DNA of 19,895 nucleotides, from the NCBI GenBank assembly GCA_020543525.1, contig JAHYIO010000016.1, forward strand, positions 1 through 19,895, in the 5' to 3' direction. This DNA is from Coriolopsis trogii. Lineage: Eukaryota > Basidiomycota > Agaricomycetes > Polyporales > Polyporaceae. Positions within the stretch are counted from its first letter, which is position 1. The number at the start of each line of letters is the position of its first letter. Position numbers and translations under genes: made by a program. Positions 9,172 to 19,211 of the stretch are shown in pieces. A model generated the notes under the pieces. That model was not told where the DNA came from. It worked only from the letters and a program-made list of their open reading frames with translations, and ran no database searches.

Positions 9172-12100
9172 ATGAACTCAAGCTCCCGAATGAGCGATGA
9201 GCAGTCACGCTACCTTCTGTATTGGGCAATAGTGACTAATGACTTGTGGGCGCCATCTCTGTTCGTCTCTTGGCACATACTCCTCGAGCGTGAGCGACTT
9301 CAACAGGCTCGACGCCGCGCATTGTCCGACGCTACGGAGGTACCCGCGTCAGAAGACGCCACTCCCATTGAGACCTTTGAGCGTGAGATCAAGTGGAGAG
9401 GCCACTCCTTCTACCGCGTACGCCTCTTCCATCCAAAGCAAGGTAAGGTTTTGAGCGCGCTGCGTCCTCGCGGGGTTGTAGTTTATGTAGACTTCAGAAT
9501 GCCTTGGAACGGTGTACCAAGCGGATCCGATTTGCGACGAGCCCCTGACGAGCTTGCGGCTCGAGATGCTATCTATCACCTTCATGTCTCACTACTACAC
9601 GACTAATCAAGGTCCGTAAATGTCTCTCCTCGGAACTTATCGTCTGACCGTATGCAGGTATGAAGAAGCTCAAGCAGGTCGAGAGCGAACTTCAACGCCT
9701 AACGTCCATACGCCACCCGAATCTCCTGGCCGTACTCGCCGCCAAGTTGACAACCCCAAGTGCCAACTCGCCACCACGTCTACTGGTCTTGAGCGAACAG
9801 CGTCCCTCCATGACGCTCTATGACGTACTCGAGGACACGGAGTGTCTGCGTGAGGAGCGAGCTATTGTGGGTCACTCAGGCAGACAGCACCGTCAATCGG
9901 TGTACTTAACTCCATTCGCAGGAATACCTCAGCCAAATACTGTCGGCCCTCCATTCAATTCACCATGCAGACATTGTACATAGAGGTAGCTATCTTCAGC
10001 GGTTGAAGTATAGCAGGCTGGCTAAGAACCTACAGGCCTCAATCTCAGGTGCATCGGACTTGCGCCGAGAGAAGATTCCGGCGGTCCTTCGAAAACCGTG
10101 AAGATCTTCAAGGTAGGCTTCCACGTTCGGCTGCTCGATCTGCATCGGTCGGACCCGTTCGGCTTCAACGCCGATCCCAAGGTTGACGACGACGCGGTAT
10201 CCGATGGATGGTAAGTGAACTCGCATGGTGTGGCAATGTCCCAGATTCACCGGTGCTGTAGGATGCCTCCACTCGAGTCCAAGCTCAATTACACCAAGAG
10301 TCGCGACATACACTCGGTCGGGATTGTACTGTTGCAGATGTTGTTAGGGCGGAACGTTATGGAGCGCTACCCCGGTCCACAAACGGCTTTGCGATTCTGT
10401 AGGTCGCCTCTTCGACTCCTTAGCCGTCCTACTAAATCAATGCGAATTAGCCTCTATCTCCATCCATTTGTCTCAGAAGGCAGCGATCATGCTGTCGCCA
10501 CACAAGAAGAGCGGCGTCACTTGTCAGAGCCTCCTGGCAGATCTCACTTCGCCCCAGGTTTCGTCCGCGAACAACCGTACGCCGACGATCCCATTCGCAG
10601 GTACGCAGTCTCTCTATCAGATAGTTGGATCAGAGTTTGACAACAAGGCGCAGCGCCGAAGACGCCGACTGTCAACGGCTTTGCTGTTGGCTCTCCCGAG
10701 ACCGATTACTTCCTGTCGCGTCCGCCTCCGACCACGAGGCATGCGAGCAGATGGAAAGAAGATTGGGAGGAGCTGGAAATCCTCGTAAGGGCTATACACA
10801 TGTCTATTATGGGGCTATCGCTGATGGTCACTAGGGACGAGGAGGATTCGGCCAGGTAGTGAAAGCTAGGAACCTGATTGACAATAGGATATACGCGGGT
10901 ACGTTCTAGATCACATAGCACGACGGATGTGCTGACCGTCTCAATTTAGTGAAGAAGATCAAGCTGACCGACGTGGGGAACGACAAGATTTTCCGAGAGG
11001 TCAGCGCGTTAAGTCGGCTCAACCATCGTTTCATCGTGCGCTACTACACGACATGGATTGAAACCTCGGAAGCTACGCCCTTGCCCAATCCTGGATCAGA
11101 GTCTGAAGAATCCGAGCCGACGATGGACAAGACAAATGATGGTATGACATCGCGGCCGAAGCGCTCCACCGACGACGACGGGCACTTCACGACATACGAC
11201 CTGAAGGACCTCGACTCTGTCGGTGGGACGAGTCGTACCTCCACCTTCCCCAGTATTCACTTCTCTCGGACGAGCTCCCAGAACGACGATACCAATGACG
11301 GCAGCGAAAGCAGCGATGACCTCTTTGACATCGACGACGAGGATGATCCGTTTCTTGTCCCCAAAGGCAGACCCATCGATATCATGGGGAGGGGAAATGG
11401 AATCATGCGAAGAGAGCCTTCTCCTCGCCCGGCGCCGTCGTTGCGACGCACGTTATACATACAGATGGTACGCATTCACATATTCTGGCTCATATTCTAC
11501 GCTGTATTGGGTCTCATGTGATATACAGGAATTTGTCGAAAGGCAGACGTTGCGAGAGGTTCGTCAGCTTCATATGCTTTTGGATTCATCGAGAGCTTAT
11601 TCCGTAGCGAATCGCGGAAGGCTTGGATGAAGAAGAGGCTTGGCGGCTATTCCACCAGATCCTGGACGCGCTTATTCACATGTCCAGCCTCGGGATCGTG
11701 AGTGATGTATCGAAGCTATATTTAGCCGGAATAGCTAGACTCAAGCCACCGTAGCTTCACAGGGACATCAAATTGACGAACATCTTCGTAGGTTCGTCCT
11801 CCACAAGTCTGTCTTCTGAGTTCGCGTTCCGCTGACACTGTTCTTTGCAGATGCCAATGGTGACTGCAAAGGTAATAGTCTATTGCTCTGATTACGATTG
11901 CGCCTCGCTTACACACGCGCAGTTGGAGACTTCGGTCTCGCTACGGAGAGTATGGCTGCCGTCGACCCCTCGGACAAGTCCCGCAAGGACCATTTTGACG
12001 AAGAGATCACGTTAGGTACAGTGCCAAGCTTTTCGCCAAGAGTCGAGACTGAAGCTCTGCATTAGACGTTGGCACGAAGCTATACATGGCCCCCGAGATG

Positions 12101-12906
12101 GAACGCAAGCACGGATCTGAGAAGAAGAAGCATTCCAACAGCGCCAAGGCCGACATGTATAGCCTGGGTGTGAGTGTCTGTTTATCTATGCTGGCGTACG
12201 TCCACGTTGAGCGGGATGTTACAGATTGTTTTCTTCGAGATGAACTATCTGTTTAAGACGGACTCCGAGAGGTACAATGTACTTCCACAACTGCGCCTCC
12301 CCACCATCAACTTCCCGAGCGACTGGGATTCGAAGCGTACTCGACAGAAGCAGAGTACGTCTATACTCCTGTTGGATCCTTGGACACCTCTGACTTGATC
12401 CCTCAAAGTCATCACATGGCTTTTGCAGCACGACCCTGAGAGGAGACCGACGGCGCTACAGCTGAAGCAGAGCTCACTTCTGCCTACGCGAGTCGAAGAC
12501 GAGTACGTCATGGGCGCTCTGAACATGATCAGTAAGGAGGCGACTTTCACCCCTCCGATAGCGTCTAACATGCAATGCAGCCAAGGCCGATTCGCCTCAC
12601 CTCCCTGCGGTCCTGTCAACACTCTTCAGCCAGCCCGTCAAGCCCGTTCGATCATATCTTTATGACTTAGAATCGGAACCTCCAGAACATGCGACACTCA
12701 ACTGGCTAGTCACAATCGCCCATATACCTGGTGGCGATTGCGGGGCGATCGGTGGACAGCTAGGAGGCTGCCCCTCGACAGCAGGACCTCATGATCGTAC
12801 CTTCACGACCCAGACAAAGAACGACACCCTGCAGCGGCACGTAGTTAACCCTGCAAAGAAGTTGAGGCTCACCTCCCAATCTCCACCTCGCCCCTTGCCC
12901 GACTGA
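9172..12906 (+). CDS. GCN2-derived eIF2alpha-type kinase lacking RWD and HisRS-like domains; chimeric ends
   Basis: Nineteen exons join without a stop to 930 codons: 9172-9442, 9498-9611, 9658-9866, 9922-9985, 10036-10210, 10262-10398, 10451-10600, 10648-10784, 10835-10898, 10950-11467, 11529-11558, 11608-11697, 11755-11791, 11851-11871, 11923-12015, 12066-12169, 12225-12354, 12409-12531, 12581-12906. Every intron is GT-AG. GCN2 phosphorylates eIF2alpha in amino-acid starvation. The pseudokinase region (about 80-390) includes TTNQGMKKLKQVE and IRHPNLLAVLA. The kinase has the Gly loop GRGGFGQV (420), AVKKIKL, an acidic insert (about 476-605), LHRDIKLTN (654), GDFGLA and MAPEM (711). Residues 1-40 or so and 864-930 have no GCN2 resemblance, and the RWD and HisRS-like domains are missing, so binding to Gcn1 and sensing of uncharged tRNA should be lost. 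The start could also be ATG 9190. Whether it is expressed is unknown. Confidence 0.85.
12703..12906 (+). other. Non-homologous C-terminal tail of the GCN2-derived gene
   Basis: GCN2-like sequence runs through EPPEHATLN (last codon 12700-12702), where family members continue into the HisRS-like domain. Here the same frame continues for 67 codons of unrelated sequence (starting WLVTIAHIPGG) to TGA at 12904-12906. No splice donor that rescues the family sequence is visible. This marks the right-hand breakpoint of the duplicated GCN2 piece. Confidence 0.6.
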
Positions 12907-13460
12907 TTCGGGAGAACATCCAGGCCTGAACCCTGCAAGAGGAAGGGTCAATCACACTCACGGTTGCTTGACAGCCTCCTGACACTCACGCGTCTCGTCT
13001 CAGGAGATTGCGAGGAGATACCGCACAAGCGTTAAGCCTGTCATTTGCCTCATACCGCATTTCGACTGACGTTCATCTCATCCTGGCAATAGCTACATCG
13101 GCGTGCGCCTACAATGCGATGCCTGTCACCATGATCCATGCACGCCGCCCGACGGCCTGCACACCTTGGTGTCTCTTTTCCCTATCCCGCCCTGTTCCCG
13201 CCGCCAACCCTGAAGAAGCTAATTCTCGCCGACGAGGCCTTGGCCTAGCCGAGCTTCTCCATAGGCCCACAAGGTGCGTTTGGCGTGCATTGCTTCCGTC
13301 CTACTCACCCTCGCTCCACCGAGGTGCTGTCCATCGCTCCATGGCTACCTCCAAACATTTGAGCAGCACGATCGCGCAGAATACGTACGTACTACACCAG
13401 CGTCAGCCCCCATGGGCTGTCCACCCATCTATCGACACAGCGACATCGCTGCGAGGAGGA
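12907..13460. other. Spacer between the GCN2-derived gene and copy B; no gene recognised
   Basis: The sequence is GC-rich and has a long plus-strand open frame through 13925, but that frame starts without an ATG and runs through the duplicated non-coding block, where copy A does not keep it open. No domain, RNA or repeat was recognised. Because the window starts at the base that matches 13461, it cannot be seen whether this spacer is also duplicated. Confidence 0.45.
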
Positions 13461-14107
13461 CGGACGGACGCGACGTCGCCACTGCGTTCACCGCAGCCGG
13501 TAGATTCGCCCGTACCAATCCTTGCGGCCGCCACGACTCAGCAAGCGATGCGCACCCAACTGAGCGCGCCCTCGCGAGGCACGAGTGTGTGGTGCCCAAG
13601 GACATCGGCACGGGGTGCACCCGGTTGTGATGAACGCAGACGAGCGTGTGCGTCGTTCACGAGAAGTGGAAAGACGAGAAAGATCGTAGGTGGGGGTGGT
13701 GAAAGAGACCATGGCAGTTCACGCACCTCTTATACGGGAATGTGGACTCAACGGCGTGCGCGCGCCAACGGCATGCCGCTGGCTGGTCGTCCGATCATAG
13801 GCGGCGCGCCGCTCTGCGCGAAGGCCGCGATATGCTGCGTCTCCAGCACTGCGTTTTATGCCGTGTGGTGTGGCTCAGTGCAGACGACAAAGATCAGCGC
13901 GATGAGGGAATTCCGTAATGGGTGAATCAGGAGATGGATCCGTGCTAGGCTTGAAATGTCAAAGGTAGACCACCTGTCAGTAATCCGGTCGTTCGGGGCG
14001 GCGCGTATGGAGAAGAAGATGAGGGAGGGGCGGCTCCGGGTCTCCGATGCATAGGTGGGGCAGTGAGCGGCTTCTTCAGTGTTTATTGGGTGGGAGGTTA
14101 CGCTCGC
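13461..14107. other. Non-coding block of copy B matching bases 1-664
   Basis: The first 160 bases are nearly identical to the start of the window; the rest differs by many indels. No open frame is conserved between the copies. I see no gene here. Confidence 0.55.
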
Positions 14108-14632
14108 TCAGGGCTTCCTACTTATACCATTCTGTAAGTGCATCCGCGGCTTCTCGCAAGGCACTAAGATGCTATCTCCACAGAGTTACATTCGTGAATA
14201 GGATGCGACGCGGAGCCCGGATGGCTTATCTTCTTGGAGACCCGTCGTAGAGTGGTCCAGGTCATCCTTCTCGACGACCGCACTGGACCACGAGACGTCC
14301 TTCGTACGCAGATGCGCAAATTCGGTCTCAGAGAAGCGCGAGAAGGCGACATCCTTGAGCAACGTCACGATAGTGAGACATGATGCAAGATGAAGATGTC
14401 TGAGCGGATGTGGCTCTTGGTGCTCCATCGACTGGTAGGTTTGTTATTGAAGTATTCACCCGCGACCGAGATTGCAGACACGACCATGTCGGTGAGACAA
14501 ATCAACAACCTGTGCGCTATCCTCTGTGCCGGGGGTAATGCCGCAATCCCATCCTTGTGCTTCTGGTATGTCATGGAATTTGTAGTACTGATAACGCCGC
14601 GACAGGTCGACTTCGCGAAGAATAGATGGATC
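14108..14632 (-). pseudogene. Possible decayed minus-strand gene of unknown function (copy B)
   Basis: This is the copy B partner of 665-1181. Block 1 is 14632-14555 (with YYKFHDIPEA) and block 2 is 14398-14327 (with DVAFSRFS). After block 2 the frame stays open through GLRVASYSRM and then meets a TAA, where copy A reads a sense codon. Copy A in turn has a frameshift just after block 2. Each copy is therefore damaged at a different place. The final TGA at 14108-14110 matches the one in copy A. Function unknown. Confidence 0.33.
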
Positions 14633-15046
14633 ACTCACAGTCAGAGCCGTCTGGACTCGGATATGGTATAACGCAAAGCGTCAACTACACTATACCCGGC
14701 TTTCCAGCCGCTGATCTTTCTCTGTTACGCTCAGGAACGCGATGCGCCAGCAAAGCCAGCATTAAATCACGCACGCGCGCGGGGGGAAAGAGCGGGAAGA
14801 GGGAGAATCTAGCGCGAAGATAAGTGAGTACGCAACAAGTCCATGCAACATATGACCAGCGCCAACCTTCTGTCCGGATCGTCGTCATACTCCTAACCCT
14901 CACCCCGACTCCCCCGACGTCACCGACACAAGCCCCACCCGCCACCATCTCGTCATAGACTCGAGTCGCTTGCGGACACTCATATATGGATTCGTCCGTT
15001 CTGAGCAGCACACTCAATACTATCCCTAAGCGATCACCATTGCACT
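14633..15046. other. Intergenic region upstream of paralog 1 (copy B)
   Basis: It corresponds to 1182-1630 and holds the TATA-like catatatg at 14981-14988, about 60 bases before the ATG at 15047. It is pyrimidine-rich on the plus strand from about 14880 to 14950 (many ccccac-type strings), partly shared with copy A. No gene is supported. Confidence 0.4.
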
Positions 15047-15782
15047 ATGTCCAGCATCGGACGCACCACAAACAACGTCGAAACAGCCCCAGGACAAAAG
15101 CGAGGTGGCTCTGTGGGTCAGAAACTGAGGTATGCGTACACTCTGGTGCAAAATGCAGCTGAGCAGCGAGGGATAACGTATGGTTTCGCAGGGGAGCAAC
15201 GGAAGTAGTTCATGGTGCGGTGCAATTTCCTCCCGCTTTCCTGGAGTACCTATGGACTCCATCGTTAACGTAACGAATATTGACTCTTCAATATTATCAG
15301 GTCTCGGAGACAACCTCCGCGGTCACTTCATGGACGCGCTCGACTCCTCCACCAACACAGGCAAAGCGCCACATCCCGAAACTCACCAAGGACGCCGCGA
15401 GGTCGAAAGCGGCATGGCGAAGCTCACCGGCGGACCAGGCGCAGCCACCGCAATGTCAGCTGGCTCAGGGAAACGCGACTCATGGCAGTCGCACTACCAG
15501 CCCAACCCTGAGTACGGCGACGCGCCGCTCGCGCAGGAAGGGAACACCCTCGGACCGTCGAGCGCCATGTCTGCAGGGTTCGGGAACGGTGGTCCCGAGA
15601 CTGCGGTCGCCGAGGCGCCGTATCAGCAGCAGTACTCGGCAGGCGGGCGTGGTGCGCCTGAATCTGGCGCGGGTTTCGGAGGGTCGAACAATCGCGAGTT
15701 TGCGACGCGGCAGCAAGGCAGCGAGACGGGGCCTGCGCCGGACCGTTACGAGCTTGGAGGAGAACCGAAACAGCTAGCGTGA
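15047..15782 (+). CDS. Small disordered protein, paralog 1 (copy B), three exons
   Basis: Exons 15047-15129, 15192-15214 and 15301-15782 give 195 codons plus TGA, the same lengths and phases as copy A at 1631. The protein starts MSSIGRTTNN and has GATEVVHG across the 23-nt exon, then LGDNLRGHFMDALDSS. In exon 3 only about ten of some 160 residues differ from copy A, with no frameshift, while exon 1 and the introns are more diverged. The tail is rich in Gly, Ser, Ala and Gln and probably unstructured. The open frame in both copies suggests that both have been kept under selection or have exchanged sequence. No known family is recognised. Confidence 0.85.
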
Positions 15783-16252
15783 ACCGCCTGCTTGATCATT
15801 TACTTTGCATTGACAACGTTGCCTTCAGAAACGTGTAGGGATTTGGGTTTCGCATACAAACAGCAGTGTTGGAATTGTACATACAAATTGCATCCGCTAA
15901 CGATTCTTTTTCCTCACATTTCTGGTGGTGGTGGTCTTAAAGTTATCAGTCCCAGCCGAGAGTGCCCGAATACAGTAGAGTAGACGCCTGACTCCTTACA
16001 CTTCCTCTCTCCGCATACGTCATTCACGGCGACCTGTACCAAACGGTCCAAACCTGCACCAACTCCACTTCGAATGCCTAGATGTTCTCACAACTATGTC
16101 ATGACTCCTGTGGGGCAGCAACCAGCGCAATCCGCGTCCCCGCCATGTCACACATACATATAAGCCCCAAGCTCCTCGCTCCGAGTCGTCATTCACCCAC
16201 AACTTGAAGTCTTTAAGAATACCCGCACATTCACCCGACGCATACCCTAAAC
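15783..16252 (+). promoter_or_regulatory. Intergenic and promoter region of paralog 2 (copy B)
   Basis: It corresponds to 2364-2949 but is about 115 bases shorter. A TATA box (tataag) lies at 16158-16163, 90-95 bases before the ATG at 16253, as in copy A. The block from about 16075 to 16155 is clearly conserved with copy A upstream of that TATA box, so it probably holds shared control elements. Confidence 0.55.
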
Positions 16253-16746
16253 ATGACTACCAACTCGACCAACGGAAGCACCACTCGTGGCGGCTCTATC
16301 GGCGGAGGCCTCGGTACCGCAGTCAAGTAAGAACTTCCACATGTTGGTTTCTCGCTCGCGAACAAGCACTGACCACGAACACGAACAGGGGTGCTTTCGA
16401 GACCGTACAAGGTCGGCAGCCCCTCGCTCGCATCCATCCCGCCCGAAACCGATCACTGATCCCACCCACAGGTATCGGCAACAACATCCGCGGTAACGCG
16501 ATGGACTTCGTCGACTCTGCCACAGGCACGAACACCCGCGGCCACCCTGAAGCTCAAGTCGGCCGCCAACAGACAGAGGAAGGCATCGCCCGTATGGAAG
16601 GCGGGAGTCACGCTGCATCTTCCCCGTCAACGACTACGACAGCGCAGCCACCTCTTCCACCCCGCAACGCGCAGGGTTCGCTCACTAACAACGGGGGCAC
16701 GGTGGGCAACGACGCCATGGGTGGGCAGATCCGGTCGAACGTTTGA
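16253..16746 (+). CDS. Small disordered protein, paralog 2 (copy B), three exons
   Basis: Exons 16253-16326, 16389-16411 and 16472-16746 give 123 codons plus TGA; introns are 62 and 60 nt, GT-AG, the same lengths as in copy A. The protein starts MTTNSTNGST, has GAFETVQG over the 23-nt exon and IGNNIRGNAMDFVDSATGTN after it, and ends RSNV. Exon 3 is nearly identical to that of copy A even at silent sites, whereas intron 1 and the 5' flank differ clearly. This suggests strong constraint or gene conversion. The role is unknown; the partner gene at 15047 shares its structure. Confidence 0.85.
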
Positions 16747-17023
16747 ACTCTGATGGCATGATGTCGAGTTGTCCCCCGTAGGCAGACTTTACGGACCTTG
16801 ACGCGTGGAATTGACGGTCCAGTAGTCGAGGATTAGACGAAGTTGCATGCAGCATGACTGGCATATTCAAAGGTTGTACAATAGAGACTCGCCGAATATA
16901 CCGAAGTACAATATCTGTCGCACACCAACTCTTCGAATTGTCTTGCGAGGAGAGTTTCTCCTGGCTTGGACGTTATCATATCTGCGGTGGATGCGCAAAA
17001 AAGGATATATGAAGATCCTGGAG

Positions 17024-17095
17024 TTCCGACACGGGGAATCGAACCCCGGGCTATCGCGTGAGAGGCGATAATGTTAGCCACTACACCATATCGGA
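17024..17095 (-). tRNA. tRNA-Glu (anticodon CTC), copy B
   Basis: This is the 72-nt partner of the tRNA at 3681-3752. Acceptor, T and anticodon stems are unchanged. It differs by a base after the D arm and by a C in place of T at the last position of the anticodon loop (CTCTCAC). The anticodon is CTC and the discriminator is A. Nothing in the fold suggests decay. Confidence 0.93.
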
Positions 17096-17269
17096 TTCCT
17101 AGTGTAGTTTCAAACCAAAATATGAGGCGTCTAAATTTACACCAGTTGAGTCTATCTGCTAGCGTTGTTGCTTGTTCAGTGCTCGTCTCAGTCTGCAACT
17201 GTCTGGTCTTGGAGTAACTCTCACTCTCCGTAGTACGCCTACATCACTGTGTCTGACAGTGCATACTCG

Positions 17270-17316
17270 ATGGCCGACGACCTCTCGAGAACATCAAGCC
17301 TGGCGACTATGTACCC
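17270..17316 (+). pseudogene. Truncated 5' end of a second Iec3-like gene
   Basis: The ATG at 17270 opens MADDLSRTSSLAT, matching the first exon at 3907 (MADELSRSSSLAT) with mostly silent or mild changes. After about 15 codons the sequence changes to AT-rich DNA that has no counterpart in copy A. The rest of the gene is absent from the window. It is either cut by an inserted mitochondrial segment or lost at an assembly joint. Confidence 0.85.
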
Positions 17317-17329
17317 AAAAAAATATCAA

Positions 17330-17797
17330 GGTTAGTTACTGTGAAGACAAGTTGCCTTTAATTACTCGGAAAATAGTTAGATCAGGTCACTTACTTTTTC
17401 TACAAAGTAATGCTATTACACACATTTAATAATAATTATTATTATTTAGAATTATTTAATAAATGGTACTTAGATAAACATAATAAAAATATACCTAAAG
17501 ATAGAATTAATTATTTTTAATGAGGAATCTCTAGCTTATTGGTTAATGACAGATGGAAAAATAAGTCAAAATAAATTATTTGTAAATATGAAAAATTTTA
17601 AAGATAAAGACATAAAATTTTTTATACAAATTTTAGAAAATAAATTTAACTTACATCAAATTAATTTGAATAATAACTGGTTAGAGTTTAATTCAAATAA
17701 TATTAAAAAAATTTACAATATTACTAAACCATATATTATTAATTCTATGAAATTTAAATTTTTAAGTACCGGGCAACACAAAAATATTAAAAATTAG
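17330..17797 (+). pseudogene. LAGLIDADG homing-endonuclease remnant (cob intron ORF), N-terminus missing
   Basis: Read across frames, the region gives ELFNKWYLDKHNKNIPKD, then EESLAYWLMTDGK, then a helix-rich stretch ending TKPYIINSMKFKFL and a stop at 17795-17797. WY.....K..P and SLAYWLMxDG are hallmarks of the LAGLIDADG_2-type fold, with the second motif as WLMTDG. These enzymes cut an intronless allele so that their intron can spread. A five-T run at 17514-17518 shifts the frame just before EESLAYW, and TAG and TAA codons interrupt the upstream part. The N-terminal half, with the first LAGLIDADG motif, lies beyond the joint at 17316 and is absent. It is not functional as it stands. Confidence 0.75.
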
Positions 17798-18239
17798 ATA
17801 CAATTTTAGTTTAATATAATATAGTCTTATTAATTATTATAATATGCAATACCTAAATAAAAATATTATTTTTAATAAGGCGACATAATTGAAAACAGGT
17901 CAAAAATATTTATTTGTTTATATATAGACCGTAGGTAGTTTAGGCTATCTCGACAGAGTGGTCCAATTATGGGTATCTGAAAGGATGCTTAATGTGCACT
18001 CGAATTTTTTATTTTAATTTTTTAATTAAACACAAGGCTTAGTCACCTACTTCTAGTTTAATAATTTTTATTTAGAGTAGGACAGCACAGGCTATATTTG
18101 TAATAACAAATAATTTATTTCTTGCAAAATAAATTTCTTATTATTTATTCAGATATTTTTAATACTTATTTTCTGCCAGCCGGCGTAAGTGATTTACTGT
18201 TTGAAAGAAAAGAATAAGAATATACAAATATATTATAAA
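17798..18239 (+). other. Probable 3' part of an upstream cob intron, core not assigned
   Basis: It lies between the endonuclease remnant and the first cob exon piece, where the intron's RNA core is expected. Short GC-richer strings (aattgaaaacagg, gtaggtagt, cgacagagtggtcc, gggtatctgaaagg) look like paired core segments of a self-splicing intron, but I could not align them with the P, Q, R and S elements with confidence. No coding sequence is seen. A ccagccggcg string at 18177-18186 stands out in this AT-rich setting. Confidence 0.45.
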
Positions 18240-18304
18240 ATTTGCTACAGTAATTACTAAATTTATTAAGTGCTATACAGTATTTGGACAAGATTTAGTA
18301 GAGT
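18240..18304 (+). pseudogene. cob: Cytochrome b exon piece (ATVITNLLSAIP...FGQDLVE)
   Basis: The DNA encodes ATVIT, then after two compensating single-base indels AIP-like sequence, then VFGQDLVE. This is the conserved stretch of cytochrome b (complex III, inner mitochondrial membrane) just before the WGGFSV motif. An extra A in a run near 18262 and a missing C near 18277 break the frame locally. The last base is a T before the intron, as group I introns need. The 5' edge of the exon is approximate. Confidence 0.8.
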
Positions 18305-19211
18305 CAACTTTAAAAACAGGTTGCTTAATTTACGAAGGTAATACTGTACCTTTTCTAGCAACAATCGGAACAGTTAGTACACAATCATTAAAAAAAGGAA
18401 GAAAAATAAGATTAGATAAAGAAGAATACCTAAGTATACCTAATCAATTTATAGCTTTTTAGTCGGTTTAATAGATGGAGATGGTTACATTTCAATCAGT
18501 AAAACTACTAAGGATTTATAAACTATCAGATTAGTCATTTGTTTAAGTTAGAAGATATTTCTAGTTTAGAGTATATTTACTCTGTATTAAAAATAGGTAA
18601 AATAAAAATATATCGGGATATTAAAAACCCAATTTCTACTTTAATAATTAATAAAACAGATTTACAAGAAGTCATTTTTCCTTTATTAATACATCACAAT
18701 ATATTTTTTTTAACTGATAGAAGAAGAGCTCAATTTGATCTAGCTATGCTTATTTTAAAAAATGAATTAAAAACATTATAATCAAATATCTCAAATTAAA
18801 GAAATACCTACAATCTTGAACTACCTAAAACAGCTTTAGAATATGTTAGTTTACCTTTTTTTAAAATTGGTTAGTTGGTTTTACTAATGCAGAAGGTTCT
18901 TTTTGTATTAAAAAAAATAATGATGATGTTTTCAATTAAAACAAAGAATACATCTTCATTATTTGAAGCCTTCAAACTATTATTTAATACTAAACGAAAT
19001 AATTCTATTGAAATGGATAGATATATTCAATTTTCAGTAAGCTCTAAAACAGATATACAAACTGTAATTAATTTTTTTTCATTTACAGGTCTACATCCTT
19101 TAATCGGCTTAAAAAATATTTCAATATTTTAAATGGATAACAAGTTTACAAAATAGTATTCGTTACAAAAATCTTCATTTTCCATGCCTTTACATAATTT
19201 CTGCTTACTAA
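18305..19211 (+). pseudogene. Two-motif LAGLIDADG endonuclease fused to the upstream cob exon, frames broken
   Basis: The reading frame continues from the cob exon (…DLVE then STLKTGC…), the common arrangement for intron-encoded endonucleases translated as exon fusions. The first motif is FLVGLIDGDGYISI at about 18455-18500. The second is WLVGFTNAEGSF at about 18868-18904, keeping the catalytic-position acid (E) but with N in place of the usual preceding D. The C-terminal signature WITSLQNSIRYKNLHFP ends near 19185. At least four frameshifts separate these parts (for example around 18520, 18780 and 18865), most in A or T runs. The longest open piece is 18539-18781. Function would be DNA cleavage or maturase activity in mitochondria. 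Confidence 0.78.

Larger units (their letters stand above)
13461..17316. repeat. Segmental duplication, copy B (right edge cut by mitochondrial DNA)
   Basis: It matches 1-3960 in order and orientation, with both small genes, tRNA-Glu and the beginning of the Iec3-like gene. Exon lengths of both small genes are identical to copy A (83/23/482 and 74/23/275 nt), while intron 1 and 2 lengths of paralog 1 differ (62 and 86 nt against 66 and 79). The match ends at about 17316, inside the first exon of the Iec3-like gene, where AT-rich mitochondrial sequence starts. Confidence 0.93.

Noticed and set aside
8860..9290. Possible RWD domain of GCN2
   Set aside because: No frame shows RWD-like sequence; the GCN2 resemblance begins near 9285.
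13008..13925. Long plus-strand open frame (about 305 codons)
   Set aside because: It has no ATG at its start, is not kept open in copy A over the shared part, and has no family resemblance; the GC-rich sequence favours chance open frames.
1..17316. Transposon, LTR or CRISPR origin of the large repeat
   Set aside because: No transposase, reverse transcriptase, terminal repeats or spaced short repeats were seen; the copies hold ordinary host genes and a tRNA.
17798..18239. Group II intron
   Set aside because: No domain V hairpin or GUGYG-type 5' end was found; the setting and neighbours fit group I better, although the core is not assigned.
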